DNA of 64,000 nt from CATOSP01 sp965216155 (GTDB lineage Bacteria; Chloroflexota; Dehalococcoidia; Lucifugimonadales; UBA3495): positions 1,302,001-1,366,000 of the forward strand of contig CBDCFD010000006.1 in NCBI GenBank assembly GCA_965216155.1, in the 5' to 3' direction. Positions 26,036 through 35,404 of this stretch are shown here, piece by piece (within the stretch, counting starts at the first letter, position 1; each line of letters opens with the position of its first letter). Made by a program: the position numbers and the translations under genes. The notes under the pieces were generated by a model. That model saw only the letters and a program-made list of their open reading frames with translations. It searched no databases and had not been told where the DNA came from.

Positions 26036-27093
26036 GTTTCCTCGTTGGAGCGCATCCAATCGACCAGGCTTTCCGCCTCAGACGGGCCGCGTCCCGGACC
26101 CGTCATAAGGTCTGCCAGCGCTTGGGTAATCCGGACGTAAGTGATGCCTTCGGCAAATTCAGTCCGGTCGAAGGCTACCGGATCAAAGGGCCGCCCGATA
26201 AGAACATTGCCGCCGGTTTCGGCGCGGCGCAGTCCCAGGCGGTCCGCCGCATCTTCAGGGTTTGCGGCATAGATAGCGGCCAATCGCGGCTCCGCTGCCG
26301 GGGCAAAACGGACTGCGGCGAAAGACCCGGTAACCGCGTATGCGAACTCGGCTTCATGAAGCCGGTCGAACAAGGTTCTTATTCCGCGTGGTTCCAGCCA
26401 CGGTGTCATTCCATTGGCGTCCAGAAAACTGTAATCAACGGCCCATCTGCGGACCAGCCGTTCCCAGTCAACCGAGAGAATTCTCCCCCTCGGGGTCTCG
26501 CGTTCGATGATGGCTTCCCGTTCCAACAGTTCGGAGACACGGGAAACTGAGGCGGCGGAACTTTTGGTCTCGCTCGCAAGTTCTCTTGTCCCGAAGGGAG
26601 GCCGGTAATCCAGGAATCCCCTCACTACCCGGGCGGTCCGTCGTCCTTTAAGCGAGCGCAGGGGAGCGTTTTCTCTCCAGGGATTCCTGGTCGCGCCCTG
26701 GGCTTCTATGAAAACGGCGGGACGGTTGACGGCAAACCTGATGTTGCCTGTCGAATCCGCAAAGCTGACGCCGGCTTCGGACAACCTGTCCCTTGCCGAA
26801 GGCCCAACGTAAGGGGCAACTACCATAAAAGCATAATTGCTTTCGCCCTCTGTGATCTCTTCGCCATTAGCCAACAACATTAGCCGCCAGTTGTCCAACA
26901 TTGAAATGACCTGTCTTGTTTCTATTGGCCTGCCTTTAACTTCCACCATAATGACGGCTGAGGAGCCTTGGGAGTCTCTGATTTCAAAGGTTGCATCGAA
27001 GCGCAGCCCGCCTGACCATCCTCTTTCCTCAAAGCCGCGGACGCTTAGCGACCATCCCGGCGGCAGACGTTTGCGGATGGTTTCAAGGGTCAT
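26005..27093 (-). CDS. AbiEi-like antitoxin/regulator with nuclease-like N-terminus
   Basis: 362 residues. The N-terminal 100 residues show FDATFEIRD followed by VIMVEVKGRP, a D...E-x-K arrangement of the PD-(D/E)XK fold. Then comes a winged-helix region (FGTRELASETKSSAASVSRV) and a C-terminal AbiEi-type domain (YAVTGSFAAVRFAP, GNVLIGRPFDPVAF, DLMTGPGRGPSEAE). It precedes and overlaps the AbiEii-like gene, the usual antitoxin-toxin order. The added nuclease-like domain is a notable feature; known AbiEi antitoxins repress their own promoter. Confidence 0.7.
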   Translation of the reverse strand: MTLETIRKRLPPGWSLSVRGFEERGWSGGLRFDATFEIRDSQGSSAVIMVEVKGRPIETRQVISMLDNWRLMLLANGEEITEGESNYAFMVVAPYVGPSARDRLSEAGVSFADSTGNIRFAVNRPAVFIEAQGATRNPWRENAPLRSLKGRRTARVVRGFLDYRPPFGTRELASETKSSAASVSRVSELLEREAIIERETPRGRILSVDWERLVRRWAVDYSFLDANGMTPWLEPRGIRTLFDRLHEAEFAYAVTGSFAAVRFAPAAEPRLAAIYAANPEDAADRLGLRRAETGGNVLIGRPFDPVAFDRTEFAEGITYVRITQALADLMTGPGRGPSEAESLVDWMRSNEETWRLQLTRTT

Positions 27094-27267
27094 GCTCTGT
27101 CAAGGATGCGAAGTCCGCCTCTTTGTAAAACTTTGCGTCCTCTGCGTCTTTGCGTTAAATTCTTCTGGTAGAATCGCAGTAGCGGCGAAATAGAGCTTGC
27201 TGAACCGCCTTAAATTGCAAACGTCAACAGAACCTAGTGCCAGAATCTACCGGCGAGGAGCTTTGCA

Positions 27268-29259
27268 TTGGCTATTACAGAACTGGAAATCACGAACCGG
27301 AGCAATTTCGCTTCCGGCGAGACGTTCGGCGACGTGGGGGCTTATGAGCTTCTGGAAGGCACGGCCCATTTCGCGGTGGACCCGCAGAATGCCCGGAACC
27401 AGGGAATAACGGACCTGGACCTGGCGCCACGCAATCCGAATGGGAAGGTAGCGTTTTCGGCGGACTTCGCAATGCTCCAGCCGGTGAACGCCGACCGGGG
27501 GAACCGCCGCATCCTGTTCGATGTAGTGAACCGGGGCCGGAAGACGGCCCTGAGTATGAACAGCGTCCCTTCGGCGGCCGACCCCACCGCCCCACTGGAG
27601 GCGGGCAACGGCTACCTGATGCGGCGAGGTTACACTGTGGTATGGGGCGGGTGGCAGGCTGACGTACCACCCACGCCCGGTCTGATCGGCCTGCGGGGTC
27701 CCGAGGCCATCGCCCCACAGGGCGGCCCGCTCACCGGGAAGATTCTGTGCCAGTTCCAGTGCAACGAGCCAACCCAGGTGTTCTTGCTGGCAGACAGGCA
27801 ACACCTTCCCAACCCCGCCGCCGACGTAGACGAAGCCGAAGCTACCTTGACTGTCCGGGACTTCCCCAACAGCGCCGCCACACCGGTGGACAGGGGCCAA
27901 TGGTCGTTCGTCCGGGTAGAGGATGAAGAGGTGGAGCCCCAGCCGAGCCACATCTACATGCCTTCCGGGTTCGAGCCGGGGAAGATTTACCAGTTGGTCT
28001 ACACTACCCGGGGAAGCCGGATCGTGGGTTTGGGGATGGCTGCGATGCGGGACGTGGTGTCCTTCCTCAAGTACGCCCCGGCGTCGGCGGGGAACCCGTG
28101 CGCGGGCGCTATCGACTACGCTTATGCCATGGGCCGGTCCCAGAGCGGCCGCTTCCTGCGCCAATACCTTCACCTGGGGATCAACGAGGACGAAGAGGAC
28201 CGCATGGCGCTGGATGGGGTTATCCCACACGTAGCGGGCGGAATGCGGGGAGAGTTCAACCTGCGCTTCGGCCAGCCGTCCAAGGACGTGTGCTACATAA
28301 TCCCGGAGATGTTCCCATTCACGGACACGCCTCAGACAGACCCGCTCACCGGCGCCCAAGGCTCGCTGCTGGACGCCCTGGAAGAGCGGGGCAAGGTCCC
28401 CAAGATCATGTTCACGAACACGTCCGCCGAGTATTGGCGGGGCGACGCCGCCCTGATCCATACCAACCTGGAGACGCTGAGCGACGCGGCGGAGTCGCCG
28501 TCGGTCCGGCGTTATCATTTCGCGGGTTGTCAGCATGGTTCCGGGGAGTTCCCGCCCCTGGAGGTGCGGACCAACGATGGGATACGGGGGCAACTACCTT
28601 TTAACAGCGTGGACTACGCACCGCTGTTGCGGGCGGCGTTGGACAACCTGGACCGCTGGGTGTCCACGGGAGAAGAGCCGCCAGCCAGCCGTCACCCCAG
28701 CCTCAACGAGGGTACGGCGGTGGAGTCGTATACGCTGCTGGAGCGGTTTGCCGAGCTTCCCGGCGTGAGGGTCCCGCCCCAGGCCACAAGGGCGATCCGG
28801 CTGGACTACGGGCCGGAGTCCCATCTGGGGCGCACCACGACCCTGCCCGCCATAGAGGGGGAGGAATTCCCGGCATTGGTTGCCGACCTGGACGACTCGT
28901 TCAACGAGCTGGGAGGCATTCGCCTGCCGGATATTTCCGTACCGGTGGCGACCTACACGGGCTGGAACCTGAGAGATGAAAGCATAGGCAACCCGAACCT
29001 GTTCATCGGAATCACCGGCGGGCTTGCGGGCTGGACGTTGCCGCTACCGGCGACGGAGGCGGATCGGGCATCTTCCGAAGACCCCCGGACGTCCATCGCG
29101 TCCCGCTACAGCGACCGGGAAGATTACCTGCGACAGGTCACGCAGGCGGCGCAAGACCTGGTGGACGAGGGTTATATGCTGGCCGAAGACGTGGAAGAAG
29201 TGGCCGATCTGGCTGGCAGGAAGTACGATTATTTCTTGGGCGAGGGCGCTGACTGTTGA
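27268..29259 (+). CDS. Large alpha/beta-hydrolase-domain protein
   Basis: 663 residues from a TTG with GAGGAG about 9 nt upstream. Length and features fit the long alpha/beta hydrolase family seen in Chloroflexota and Actinobacteria: opening TELEITNRSNFASGETFG, RILFDVVNRGRK, YTVVWGGWQAD, the nucleophile elbow GRSQSG near residue 291 and H in FAGCQHGSGEFP. No signal peptide. It starts a plus-strand run with a phosphodiesterase, DinB, cupin and GMC genes. Substrate unknown. Confidence 0.82.
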   Translation: MAITELEITNRSNFASGETFGDVGAYELLEGTAHFAVDPQNARNQGITDLDLAPRNPNGKVAFSADFAMLQPVNADRGNRRILFDVVNRGRKTALSMNSVPSAADPTAPLEAGNGYLMRRGYTVVWGGWQADVPPTPGLIGLRGPEAIAPQGGPLTGKILCQFQCNEPTQVFLLADRQHLPNPAADVDEAEATLTVRDFPNSAATPVDRGQWSFVRVEDEEVEPQPSHIYMPSGFEPGKIYQLVYTTRGSRIVGLGMAAMRDVVSFLKYAPASAGNPCAGAIDYAYAMGRSQSGRFLRQYLHLGINEDEEDRMALDGVIPHVAGGMRGEFNLRFGQPSKDVCYIIPEMFPFTDTPQTDPLTGAQGSLLDALEERGKVPKIMFTNTSAEYWRGDAALIHTNLETLSDAAESPSVRRYHFAGCQHGSGEFPPLEVRTNDGIRGQLPFNSVDYAPLLRAALDNLDRWVSTGEEPPASRHPSLNEGTAVESYTLLERFAELPGVRVPPQATRAIRLDYGPESHLGRTTTLPAIEGEEFPALVADLDDSFNELGGIRLPDISVPVATYTGWNLRDESIGNPNLFIGITGGLAGWTLPLPATEADRASSEDPRTSIASRYSDREDYLRQVTQAAQDLVDEGYMLAEDVEEVADLAGRKYDYFLGEGADC

Positions 29260-29348
29260 CCACTCGAGACAAAACGGGAATCTGACTGGTTTCCGTTGTA
29301 TCTCGCAAGAATTGGAACGAGGCTGGAACGCGACCGGATGAGGGGAGA

Positions 29349-30803
29349 ATGACAAAGGTATTAGTCGTAGTGTTCGACGGTCTCCAACCGGCCCAGGTGA
29401 CCGGCTCATTGATGCCCAACCTGGCCGCCTTTGCGTCTGAGGGTGTGACTTTCTCCAACCACCACCCCGTCTACCCGTCGGTTACGCGGGCTAATGCGTC
29501 GAGTATGGTCACTGGAGTCAACCCTGGCACCCACGGGATTGCGGCCAACACTCTGGTGGTGCGGGACTTCGACCCCGACCAGGCGATCCCGGCCATGGAA
29601 CCACAATTGTCCCAGGTAGCCCAGAAGACAGGACGAGTGCTGCTGGTACCGACACTGGCCGAAGTCCTGTCAGAACACGGCCAGGAATACGTGGCCATTG
29701 GCGTGGGCACCAGCGGGAACGCGTACCTGCACAATCCCACAGCCGACGCGGCGGGCGGGGCAACGATACATCCGGACTTCACCCTTCCGTACGCCTTGCA
29801 CGAGGACATAACCGCCAGGTTCGGACCTTGGCCTGATGAGGGCCGTCCCAACACGGCCCGCATGGCCCATGCCGTGCATATTCTGACCGAGTACATTATT
29901 CCGGAGCGGGACCCGTTGGTGGCCCTGATTTGGTCATCCGAGCCGGACAAGTCTCAGCATGATGCGGGGGTCGGCTCCGATCTCTCCAACGCGGCGGTAG
30001 GCGAGGCGGATGCCCAGTTCGGCAACATATTGGGCTGGCTGAAAGAGACTGGAAGGTCCGAGGATACCAACATCATGGTGGTGTCGGACCACGGTTACTC
30101 AACCATTACACAGGCAGTCAACGTTCAGGCCCTGGCGCGGGAAGCAGGGTTTCCTCCCGGAGGCGAGCCCGGCGGCGTGGCCGTGGCCCACAATGGCGGG
30201 TCGGTCTTGTTTTACACCAGCCCCCGGGACCGGGAAACGGCGGTCAAGTTGACCACGTGGTTGATGGGCCAGCCGTGGTGCGGCAACCTGACTGTCTCGG
30301 AATTGGTGGACGGCGTCCAGGGCACGCTTCCCGCATCGCTGGTCGGCAGCGACGGCGAGCGCGGCCCCGACGTGACGATGTCATTCCGCTGGAGGTCCAA
30401 GGCCAACGAAGCCGGTTACGCAGGCTCGATCTATTCGTCGGGAGGCCAGCCCGGACAGGGCCAGCACGGGTCCATGGGGCGGTCCGAGTTGCATAACATT
30501 CTGTTTGCCAGGGGACCCGGCTTCAAACACGGCTTGAAGGTGGGCGCTCCCTCTGGCAATATCGACCTGGCCCCCACAATTTTGAGCCTCCTGGAAATCC
30601 CGCCTGCCCCTGGAATGGAGGGGCGGGTGTTGGCGGAGGCGATGACCGCCGGGCCGGACCCCGCAGACGTGGAGTGGTCGTCGGACTTTTACAGCACCCA
30701 GTCCCCGGCAGGGCACGGGGTTTACCGGCAGCAGATCAAGCTTTCGCGAGTCGGCGACACGGTTTACGTGGACGAAGGGACCAGCAGCCTGGGCCGCAGA
30801 TAG
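29349..30803 (+). CDS. Type I phosphodiesterase/nucleotide pyrophosphatase-family protein
   Basis: 484 residues of the alkaline-phosphatase superfamily. Metal site Asp10 in VVVFDGL, nucleophile Thr46 in YPSVTRAN, later SSEPDKSQHD and VSDHGYS supply further zinc ligands. Such enzymes cleave phosphodiester or phosphonate bonds. No signal peptide, so cytosolic. The hydrolase gene lies 89 nt upstream and a DinB gene 40 nt downstream, likely one operon. Confidence 0.85.
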   Translation: MTKVLVVVFDGLQPAQVTGSLMPNLAAFASEGVTFSNHHPVYPSVTRANASSMVTGVNPGTHGIAANTLVVRDFDPDQAIPAMEPQLSQVAQKTGRVLLVPTLAEVLSEHGQEYVAIGVGTSGNAYLHNPTADAAGGATIHPDFTLPYALHEDITARFGPWPDEGRPNTARMAHAVHILTEYIIPERDPLVALIWSSEPDKSQHDAGVGSDLSNAAVGEADAQFGNILGWLKETGRSEDTNIMVVSDHGYSTITQAVNVQALAREAGFPPGGEPGGVAVAHNGGSVLFYTSPRDRETAVKLTTWLMGQPWCGNLTVSELVDGVQGTLPASLVGSDGERGPDVTMSFRWRSKANEAGYAGSIYSSGGQPGQGQHGSMGRSELHNILFARGPGFKHGLKVGAPSGNIDLAPTILSLLEIPPAPGMEGRVLAEAMTAGPDPADVEWSSDFYSTQSPAGHGVYRQQIKLSRVGDTVYVDEGTSSLGRR

Positions 30804-30843
30804 GCCCTTACCCCTATTCTGAATTTGGTACTGGAGAGAAAAG

Positions 30844-31368
30844 ATGTCCGCAGCCGATATATCCAAGGGAACCCTGGAGCGCAACTGGGGAATGGTGGAC
30901 AGGGCCCTGGACGGACTGGGCGACGAAGCCTGGAACGCCCAACCCAACGACCAGAGCAACTCGATAGCATGGCTACTCTGGCACATGACCCGTGTCGTGG
31001 ATGCCATAGTGAACGAGAGGATCCGCTCCCTGCCTCAACTGTGGGTGCAGGACGCCTGGCATGAGAAGTGCGGGATGGGCGCGGACGTGGGGACCGGGCA
31101 GGGCATGTCTGCTGAGGACGTTGCAGCCTGGCAAGCCCCGTCCCGCGAGGCGCTGACCGGTTATTACGAAGCAATTAAGGACTGTGCCAGGGAATGGTTG
31201 GGGTCTGTGACTGATGAAGACTTGGCAGGCACGATAACGGTGGGCAACGCCGCGGAGCCGCGCCCGGTAGCCGACATGCTCGGCACCGTGGTTTACGACA
31301 ATACCGTTCACGGCGGCCAGATCGCCTACCTGCGCGGCTACTACCGCGGCATAGGCTGGTTTGTGTAG
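30844..31368 (+). CDS. DinB-family protein
   Basis: 174 residues, four-helix metal-binding fold. Putative metal ligands are His in LLWHMTR near residue 43 and His in NTVHGGQIAYLRGYYRG near the C-terminus. Related proteins are thiol-dependent transferases or dehydrochlorinase-like enzymes using bacillithiol or mycothiol. It follows the phosphodiesterase by 40 nt. Confidence 0.82.
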   Translation: MSAADISKGTLERNWGMVDRALDGLGDEAWNAQPNDQSNSIAWLLWHMTRVVDAIVNERIRSLPQLWVQDAWHEKCGMGADVGTGQGMSAEDVAAWQAPSREALTGYYEAIKDCAREWLGSVTDEDLAGTITVGNAAEPRPVADMLGTVVYDNTVHGGQIAYLRGYYRGIGWFV

Positions 31369-31597
31369 CGGGCAGATATGGAAACATGGGCTTGCTAATT
31401 ATAGTGTGAGGCACACTCCTCGATTCGTACCGGCGATAACCGGGACCCAGGAATGCCAAGGCGCAAGTCATGTTCTTGGCCGAAACGTTCCGGGTCCCGG
31501 CTCAGGGCCGGAACGACGCGAGGGCCCAAATTGAGGACCGAAAGCCGTGGATTCGGAACTTGAATGTTCAGGCCCGGGGCTTCAAAGGAGCATTGAA

Positions 31598-31993
31598 ATG
31601 AGCACTTCGGCACAGGATACCAAGCCCTATGTGGTGCATGGGCCGCAGGAGGCCAACACCACCGCCCAGACCCGGGGGATGGAGCGGCGCCCAGGAATAA
31701 CGGCGCTCACGGCCGGGGCATCCAAGATTTGGTTGGGGCTGGTGACCGCGGCCCCCAACGAGGCTGGCCCTCCCCACCATCACGGAGATGCCGAGACAGC
31801 GGCGTATATTCTGAGCGGCTATGTGCGGGTCTACTTCGGGGAGGATTTCAAGGAGTATGTGGAAGCCGGGCCGGGGGACTTCTTGTTTGTTCCGGCCAAC
31901 ACGCCGCACATCGAGGCCAACCCCTACGACGAACCGCAAACGGCGGTCCTGGCCCCCTCCCCGGACAACATCGTGATAAATCTGGGGGAGTAG
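31598..31993 (+). CDS. Cupin-domain protein
   Basis: 131 residues from ATG 31598, chosen because AAGGAGC lies 8 nt upstream. Metal-binding cupin motif 1 is PPHHHGDAETAAYILSG and motif 2 lies in PGDFLFVPANTPHIEANP. Single-domain, cytosolic. Substrate unknown; a GMC oxidoreductase follows 103 nt later. Confidence 0.85.
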   Translation: MSTSAQDTKPYVVHGPQEANTTAQTRGMERRPGITALTAGASKIWLGLVTAAPNEAGPPHHHGDAETAAYILSGYVRVYFGEDFKEYVEAGPGDFLFVPANTPHIEANPYDEPQTAVLAPSPDNIVINLGE

Positions 31994-32003
31994 GCGGTGG
32001 ATA

Positions 32004-32072
32004 GTGGATAGTGGCCAGGCACCAGCCGTCAACTACTAGCAACTGACCACTGGGAACTGACCACTGGGAACT
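32004..32072. repeat. Low-complexity GTGG-ATA / GACCACTGGG repeat tract
   Basis: Short direct repeats (GTGGATA twice; AACTGACCACTGGG twice) between the cupin and GMC genes. Similar GTCAGTGGC tracts occur at 58325-58382 and near 22335-22370, a dispersed intergenic family. Confidence 0.55.
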
Positions 32073-32096
32073 AAAATGCGCGGGGGGGCTCTACTT

Positions 32097-33647
32097 ATGA
32101 AATACGACCATATAGTGATTGGCTCGGGTTCGGCGGGATCAATCGTGGCCACCAGGTTGAGTGAAAACCCGTCGCGCTCGGTGTTGCTGCTGGAGGCGGG
32201 GCCTGATTATCCGGACTTCGAGCAACTACCTGAAGAGGTCAAGTTCGGCTACGCCACTGGCACGGACATAATGACCAGTGACCACAACTGGCAGTTCACC
32301 GGGAAGGCCACCGAGCAGGCGGAGCCGATGCTGGTGCCAAGGGGCAAGGTCACCGGCGGTTCCAGCGCCATCAACGGGCAGGTCTTTCTGCGGGGTGTGC
32401 CTGAGGATTACGAGGCTTGGGCAGCCCAGGGCAACGACCAGTGGCGTTTCCAAAACCTGTTGCAGTATTTTCGGATGATCGAGGCCGATACCGACTTCGG
32501 CGGTGACGATTTCCACAACTCCGACGGTCCGATCATTGTGCGCCGGTTCAAACCCCAAGAGATGTTGCCGGACCAGCAGGCGTTCTACGATGCGTGCCGC
32601 GCCATTGGCATCCCGGATAGCCCGGACCACAACCTTCCCGATGCTTCCGGCGTTGGCCCGTGTCCGGTAAACAACCCGAACGGTATCCGGTGGAGCACCG
32701 CGCTTGGCTATTTGAACATGGCCCGGCACCGGTTGAACCTGACCTTGCGGCCCAACTGCACCGTCCACCGTATCATCTTCGAAGGCAAGAAGGCGGTTGG
32801 GGTCGAGGTAGAGAGCGGCGGGGATAGATTCATCGCGGAGGGCGAGGAGATAATTCTCAGCTCAGGCGCGATTGGCTCACCGCACATCCTATTGCTGTCC
32901 GGGGTGGGACCCGCGGACCAGCTAAGCGGCCTTGGCATTTCAGTGGTGCATGACCTTCCCGGCGTTGGTCAGAACATGAGGGACCATCCAACGGTTCCCG
33001 TGACCTGGAGGACCAAGCCGGAGCATGTGTTGGACGGTCTAGCCCCCAGGATGCAGATGGCCCTGCGGACCACGGCTGAAGGCTCGCACCTTCGCAACGA
33101 TATCCAGGTCTTGATGCAGTCTTTCGCCACCGAGCGGATCAACCGGGGCGGCGACCGGATGGACCCCCTGGGGATCAGGATGCTGGTAATCCTGAACCTG
33201 GCAGTGGGGCATGGGGAGTTGCGTCTGACTTCAAAGGACCCGTTGGTGCAGCCCTTCCTGGACTACCGGTACCTTGAGGAGGAGTTCGACCGAAAGAGGC
33301 TACGCGATGCGGTGCGGATGTGCGTGCGGCTGGCCGAACAACCGGGTTTCCGGGACATTATTGAGGAGCAGACCGAGCCAACGGAAGAGGAGCTTGCTTC
33401 GGACGATGCGCTGGACCAGTTCCTCTACCGCGAGGTTTCCACGGGACAGCACATCTCATGCACGTGCAAGATGGGGCCGGCGTCAGACCCGATGGCCGTG
33501 GTGGACCAATACGGCAAGGTCCACGGCCTTGAGGGGATCCGGGTAGTGGACGCATCCATCATGCCAGACTGCGTCCGGGCCAATACCAATGTTACCACCA
33601 TGATGATCGGAGAACACATCTCCGACTTCATTCGCCAAGGGTCGTAA
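32097..33647 (+). CDS. GMC-family oxidoreductase (choline dehydrogenase-like)
   Basis: FAD-dependent alcohol oxidase/dehydrogenase, 516 residues. FAD-binding HIVIGSGSAGSIVATRL at the N-terminus, GGSSAINGQVFLRG, the second signature GAIGSPHILLLSGVG, the active-site His in STGQHISCTCKMG and the closing NTNVTTMMIGEH. ATG 32097 aligns with the family start; an in-frame ATG at 32076 adds seven residues. May oxidise small alcohols such as choline or sugar alcohols. Confidence 0.88.
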   Translation: MKYDHIVIGSGSAGSIVATRLSENPSRSVLLLEAGPDYPDFEQLPEEVKFGYATGTDIMTSDHNWQFTGKATEQAEPMLVPRGKVTGGSSAINGQVFLRGVPEDYEAWAAQGNDQWRFQNLLQYFRMIEADTDFGGDDFHNSDGPIIVRRFKPQEMLPDQQAFYDACRAIGIPDSPDHNLPDASGVGPCPVNNPNGIRWSTALGYLNMARHRLNLTLRPNCTVHRIIFEGKKAVGVEVESGGDRFIAEGEEIILSSGAIGSPHILLLSGVGPADQLSGLGISVVHDLPGVGQNMRDHPTVPVTWRTKPEHVLDGLAPRMQMALRTTAEGSHLRNDIQVLMQSFATERINRGGDRMDPLGIRMLVILNLAVGHGELRLTSKDPLVQPFLDYRYLEEEFDRKRLRDAVRMCVRLAEQPGFRDIIEEQTEPTEEELASDDALDQFLYREVSTGQHISCTCKMGPASDPMAVVDQYGKVHGLEGIRVVDASIMPDCVRANTNVTTMMIGEHISDFIRQGS

Positions 33648-33706
33648 GAAGCGCAAGAGGCCCCGCCCATACCTATTTGGACAAGGATTGGTCGGCGCCG
33701 GTGGGA

Positions 33707-34084
33707 TTATCCCTCGGCGCCGACCAAGGCTGATATGCGTTCCACGAAGTCGTGGACGATAGGACGTTCGCCCTCTATTTCATAGGGTTCCATGCTGTCA
33801 TGGTAGAAGTTCCAATGGAATTTCTCGGCGGTAGCGAATCCGCCGACTATAGAATTGTCGCCGTACTCTCGACCTAGCCGGTAGACATTGTTTTTCATGG
33901 CGCGATGGCTATCGTACCGCCAGTTGCGTAGTTGGGCGATGGCTGTAACTACCTGCACTGCCGCCCCGTACAGCTTTTCCGAGGCTTGAAGGCGGTCTCC
34001 GGCTGCGAATTCTTGGTCTGACTGTCGCAAGAACGTCATCGCGGTCTCGATACGCTTTTGGGGGTCCATTTCTTTGGTGGTCAT
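33707..34084 (-). CDS. PaREP1/HEPN-like protein
   Basis: 125 residues from ATG 34084, with AAGGAGC just upstream. All-helical: AAGDRLQASEKLYGAAVQVV, SHRAMKNNVYRLGREYGD and EKFHWNFYHDSMEP resemble the PaREP1/HEPN-like family, where GD-QASEK and LH-NFY motifs are conserved. HEPN proteins often act as RNases or structural partners in toxin-antitoxin pairs, but the typical R-4x-H motif is not clear here. Confidence 0.65.
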   Translation of the reverse strand: MTTKEMDPQKRIETAMTFLRQSDQEFAAGDRLQASEKLYGAAVQVVTAIAQLRNWRYDSHRAMKNNVYRLGREYGDNSIVGGFATAEKFHWNFYHDSMEPYEIEGERPIVHDFVERISALVGAEG

Positions 34085-34149
34085 GCTTTGCTCCTTGTAG
34101 ACGGTTTCGAGTCCCTCCCGCCGTCTACGTCGAGTATCATTTTTATGGA

Positions 34150-34240
34150 TCACACTTTACGCAGAGGACTTAACGCAAAGGCGTCCGCCGCGGCGGAACA
34201 AGAAATCCCCTTCGTGAAACTTCGCGGCCCTTCGTGGATA
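34150..34240. repeat. Composite intergenic repeat, includes CACGAAGGGC unit (inverted)
   Basis: The left part resembles the TTTACGCAGAGGACTTAACG-type unit also seen (inverted) at 27120-27150; the right part is the inverted copy of the 25318 and 48809 repeats. It lies between divergent genes. Confidence 0.55.
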
Positions 34241-34249
34241 CCCCCCCGT

Positions 34250-35335
34250 TTAGAAGACCACCACGGACCTTAGCACCTCGCCGCGCTCCATTTTGTGGAA
34301 CGCCTCTTCCACGTCGTTGATGGTGATGGTCTCGGAGACGAACCGTTCCAGATCCAGTCTTCCTTGCAAGTAGAGGTCTATGTACATGGGAAAGTCGCGG
34401 CTTGGCAGGCAGTCCCCGTACCACGATGATTTGAGGGAACCGCCGCGTCCGAACACTTCCAGCAGCGGCAGTTCGATTTTCATATCCGGGCTGGGCACCC
34501 CGACCAGCACAACCGTCCCGGCATGGTCTCGGGCGTAGAACGCCTGCTCGAAGGTACTGGGGTTGCCTACGGCTTCGATGGCAACGTTGACTCCGTTGCC
34601 TCCGGTTAGACCGCGAATCGCCTCGACCGGGTCGGTCTCGGACGCATTTACGGTGTGAGTCGCACCGAACTCCCTGGCCCACTCAAGCTTACGGGCGTCG
34701 ATATCCACGGCGATGATGGTGTGCGCCCCGGCCAGCTTCGAACCGGCGATGGCGGCGTCGCCGACTCCGCCGCAGCCGATGACGGCGACCGAATCACCCC
34801 GGCTCACGCCGCCGGTGTTGATCGCCGCTCCCAGGCCCGCCATGATCCCGCAGCCGATCAATCCGGCGGCTTCGGGGCTGGCTTTGGGGTCTACCTTAAC
34901 GGCCTGCCCGGCGGCGACCAGCGTTAGCTCGGCGAACGCGCCAATGCCCAGCGCCGGGGAGAGGGGAGTGCCATCGGTCAGCGTCATCGGGTTCCGGGCA
35001 TTCTGGCTGGCGAAGCAATACCAGGGCCGTCCCCGAAGGCAAGACCGGCAAGTGCCGCAGGGAGACCTCCAGGCAATGACCACGAAGTCGCCGGGAGCGA
35101 CGTTGGCCACATCAACACCCACTGCCTCGACGGTGCCGGAGGCCTCGTGGCCCAGCAGGAACGGGAAGTCGTCGTTGATCGCGCCCTCCCGGTAATGGAG
35201 GTCGGTATGACAGACTCCGCAAGCCTTGATGCGGACCAGGGCCTCGCCCGGGTCCGGGTCCGGGACCAGAATGTCCTTGAGTTCCACGGCAGCGCCTTTT
35301 GCGCCGGCGATGACTCCAGTAACCTGATGGGGCAT
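34250..35335 (-). CDS. Zinc-dependent alcohol dehydrogenase, MscR/class III-like
   Basis: 361 residues from ATG 35335. Catalytic zinc ligands in CGVCHTDLH and GHEASG; structural zinc cysteines in CGTCRSCLRGRPWYC; NAD-binding GCGGVGDAAIAG. The sequence resembles S-(hydroxymethyl)mycothiol or NDMA-dependent alcohol dehydrogenases. The two ThDP-decarboxylase subunits lie immediately upstream on the same strand (69 nt gap), so the likely substrate is the aldehyde they release, or the alcohol from it. Confidence 0.88.
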   Translation of the reverse strand: MPHQVTGVIAGAKGAAVELKDILVPDPDPGEALVRIKACGVCHTDLHYREGAINDDFPFLLGHEASGTVEAVGVDVANVAPGDFVVIAWRSPCGTCRSCLRGRPWYCFASQNARNPMTLTDGTPLSPALGIGAFAELTLVAAGQAVKVDPKASPEAAGLIGCGIMAGLGAAINTGGVSRGDSVAVIGCGGVGDAAIAGSKLAGAHTIIAVDIDARKLEWAREFGATHTVNASETDPVEAIRGLTGGNGVNVAIEAVGNPSTFEQAFYARDHAGTVVLVGVPSPDMKIELPLLEVFGRGGSLKSSWYGDCLPSRDFPMYIDLYLQGRLDLERFVSETITINDVEEAFHKMERGEVLRSVVVF

Positions 35336-35404
35336 TGGCTTTTTCTCCGGTAGTGGTGTTCGAGTGGTTAGTGGCACCCTAACTCTCTCTGAGAAGGGAT
35401 ATGG

